This document shows, piece after piece, positions 5,658 through 5,697 of a stretch of DNA of 5,697 bases (position 1 is its first letter; every line of letters begins with the position of its first letter). Under the pieces are notes generated by a model. It saw only the letters and a program-made list of their open reading frames with translations, searched no databases and was not told where the DNA came from. Source of the DNA: Lachnospiraceae bacterium (GTDB lineage: Bacteria; Bacillota; Clostridia; Lachnospirales; Lachnospiraceae); the NCBI GenBank assembly GCA_024695225.1, contig JAILIO010000112.1, forward strand, positions 1 through 5,697, in the 5' to 3' direction. The translations under genes were made by a program, and so were the position numbers.

Positions 5658-5697
5658 ATGTTTTTTCTGCAGATTTTGTTCATAGTGATGGCTGTAA
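5658..5697 (+). CDS. start of a hydrophobic protein, probable TRAP membrane subunit (cut by window edge)
   Basis: An ATG at 5658 follows GGAGGA (5647-5652) by 5 nt and opens a frame reading MFFLQILFIVMAV before the window ends. The 13 residues are almost all hydrophobic, as at the start of a membrane protein. Position directly after dctP on the same strand points to DctQ (small subunit) or DctM (large permease). The absence of a charged cytoplasmic lead slightly favours a DctM-like start, but 13 residues cannot decide. The gene continues beyond the window. Confidence 0.6.
   Translation, partial: MFFLQILFIVMAV

Noticed and set aside
1..5697. Search for CRISPR arrays, insertion sequences, transposon ends, att sites, toxin-antitoxin pairs or phage genes
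   Set aside because: No spaced direct repeats of CRISPR type, transposase or integrase reading frames, or small paired toxin-antitoxin genes were seen; a tRNA is present but no duplicated tRNA 3' end marks an integration.

Overview
The window looks like chromosomal DNA from an anaerobic Bacillota, most likely the Lachnospiraceae or a nearby clostridial family. The basis is gene order (HI0933-type flavoprotein, cmk, ispH, S1), a four-domain S1 protein rather than the six-domain proteobacterial form, heavy use of AGA/AGG and ATA codons, strong Shine-Dalgarno sites, and a lipobox on the solute-binding protein. Species and genus cannot be read from it.

Positions 1-4367 hold a tightly packed run on the + strand: the 3' part of an FAD-dependent oxidoreductase gene cut by the window edge, cmk (cytidylate kinase), ispH (last step of the non-mevalonate isoprenoid pathway), an rpsA-like gene with four S1 domains, and cheR (chemoreceptor methyltransferase). 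The gaps are 1, 44, -23 (overlap) and 26 nt, with no terminator between genes, so this reads as one transcription unit. A well-formed sigma-A-type promoter inside ispH may give the S1 and cheR genes a second source of transcript. Cmk, IspH and S1 are growth-linked housekeeping functions; cheR is the odd member and implies a motile, chemotactic cell.

Positions 4368-4615 are an AT-rich intergenic block. It holds a tRNA-Val(GAC) gene with its own promoter, a strong intrinsic terminator, and a probable promoter with a palindrome overlapping its -10 region. No terminator is seen between cheR and the tRNA, so the terminator after the tRNA probably serves both.

From 4616 to the right edge a second unit begins: a DctP-family solute-binding lipoprotein of a TRAP transporter, an intercistronic hairpin, and the first 13 codons of a hydrophobic protein that is probably a TRAP membrane subunit (DctQ or DctM). 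The substrate cannot be read from the sequence.

I do not see a clearly new biological system. The points most worth a second look are the out-of-frame ispH/rpsA overlap, the promoter inside ispH, the placement of cheR at the end of a housekeeping run, and the intercistronic hairpin after dctP.
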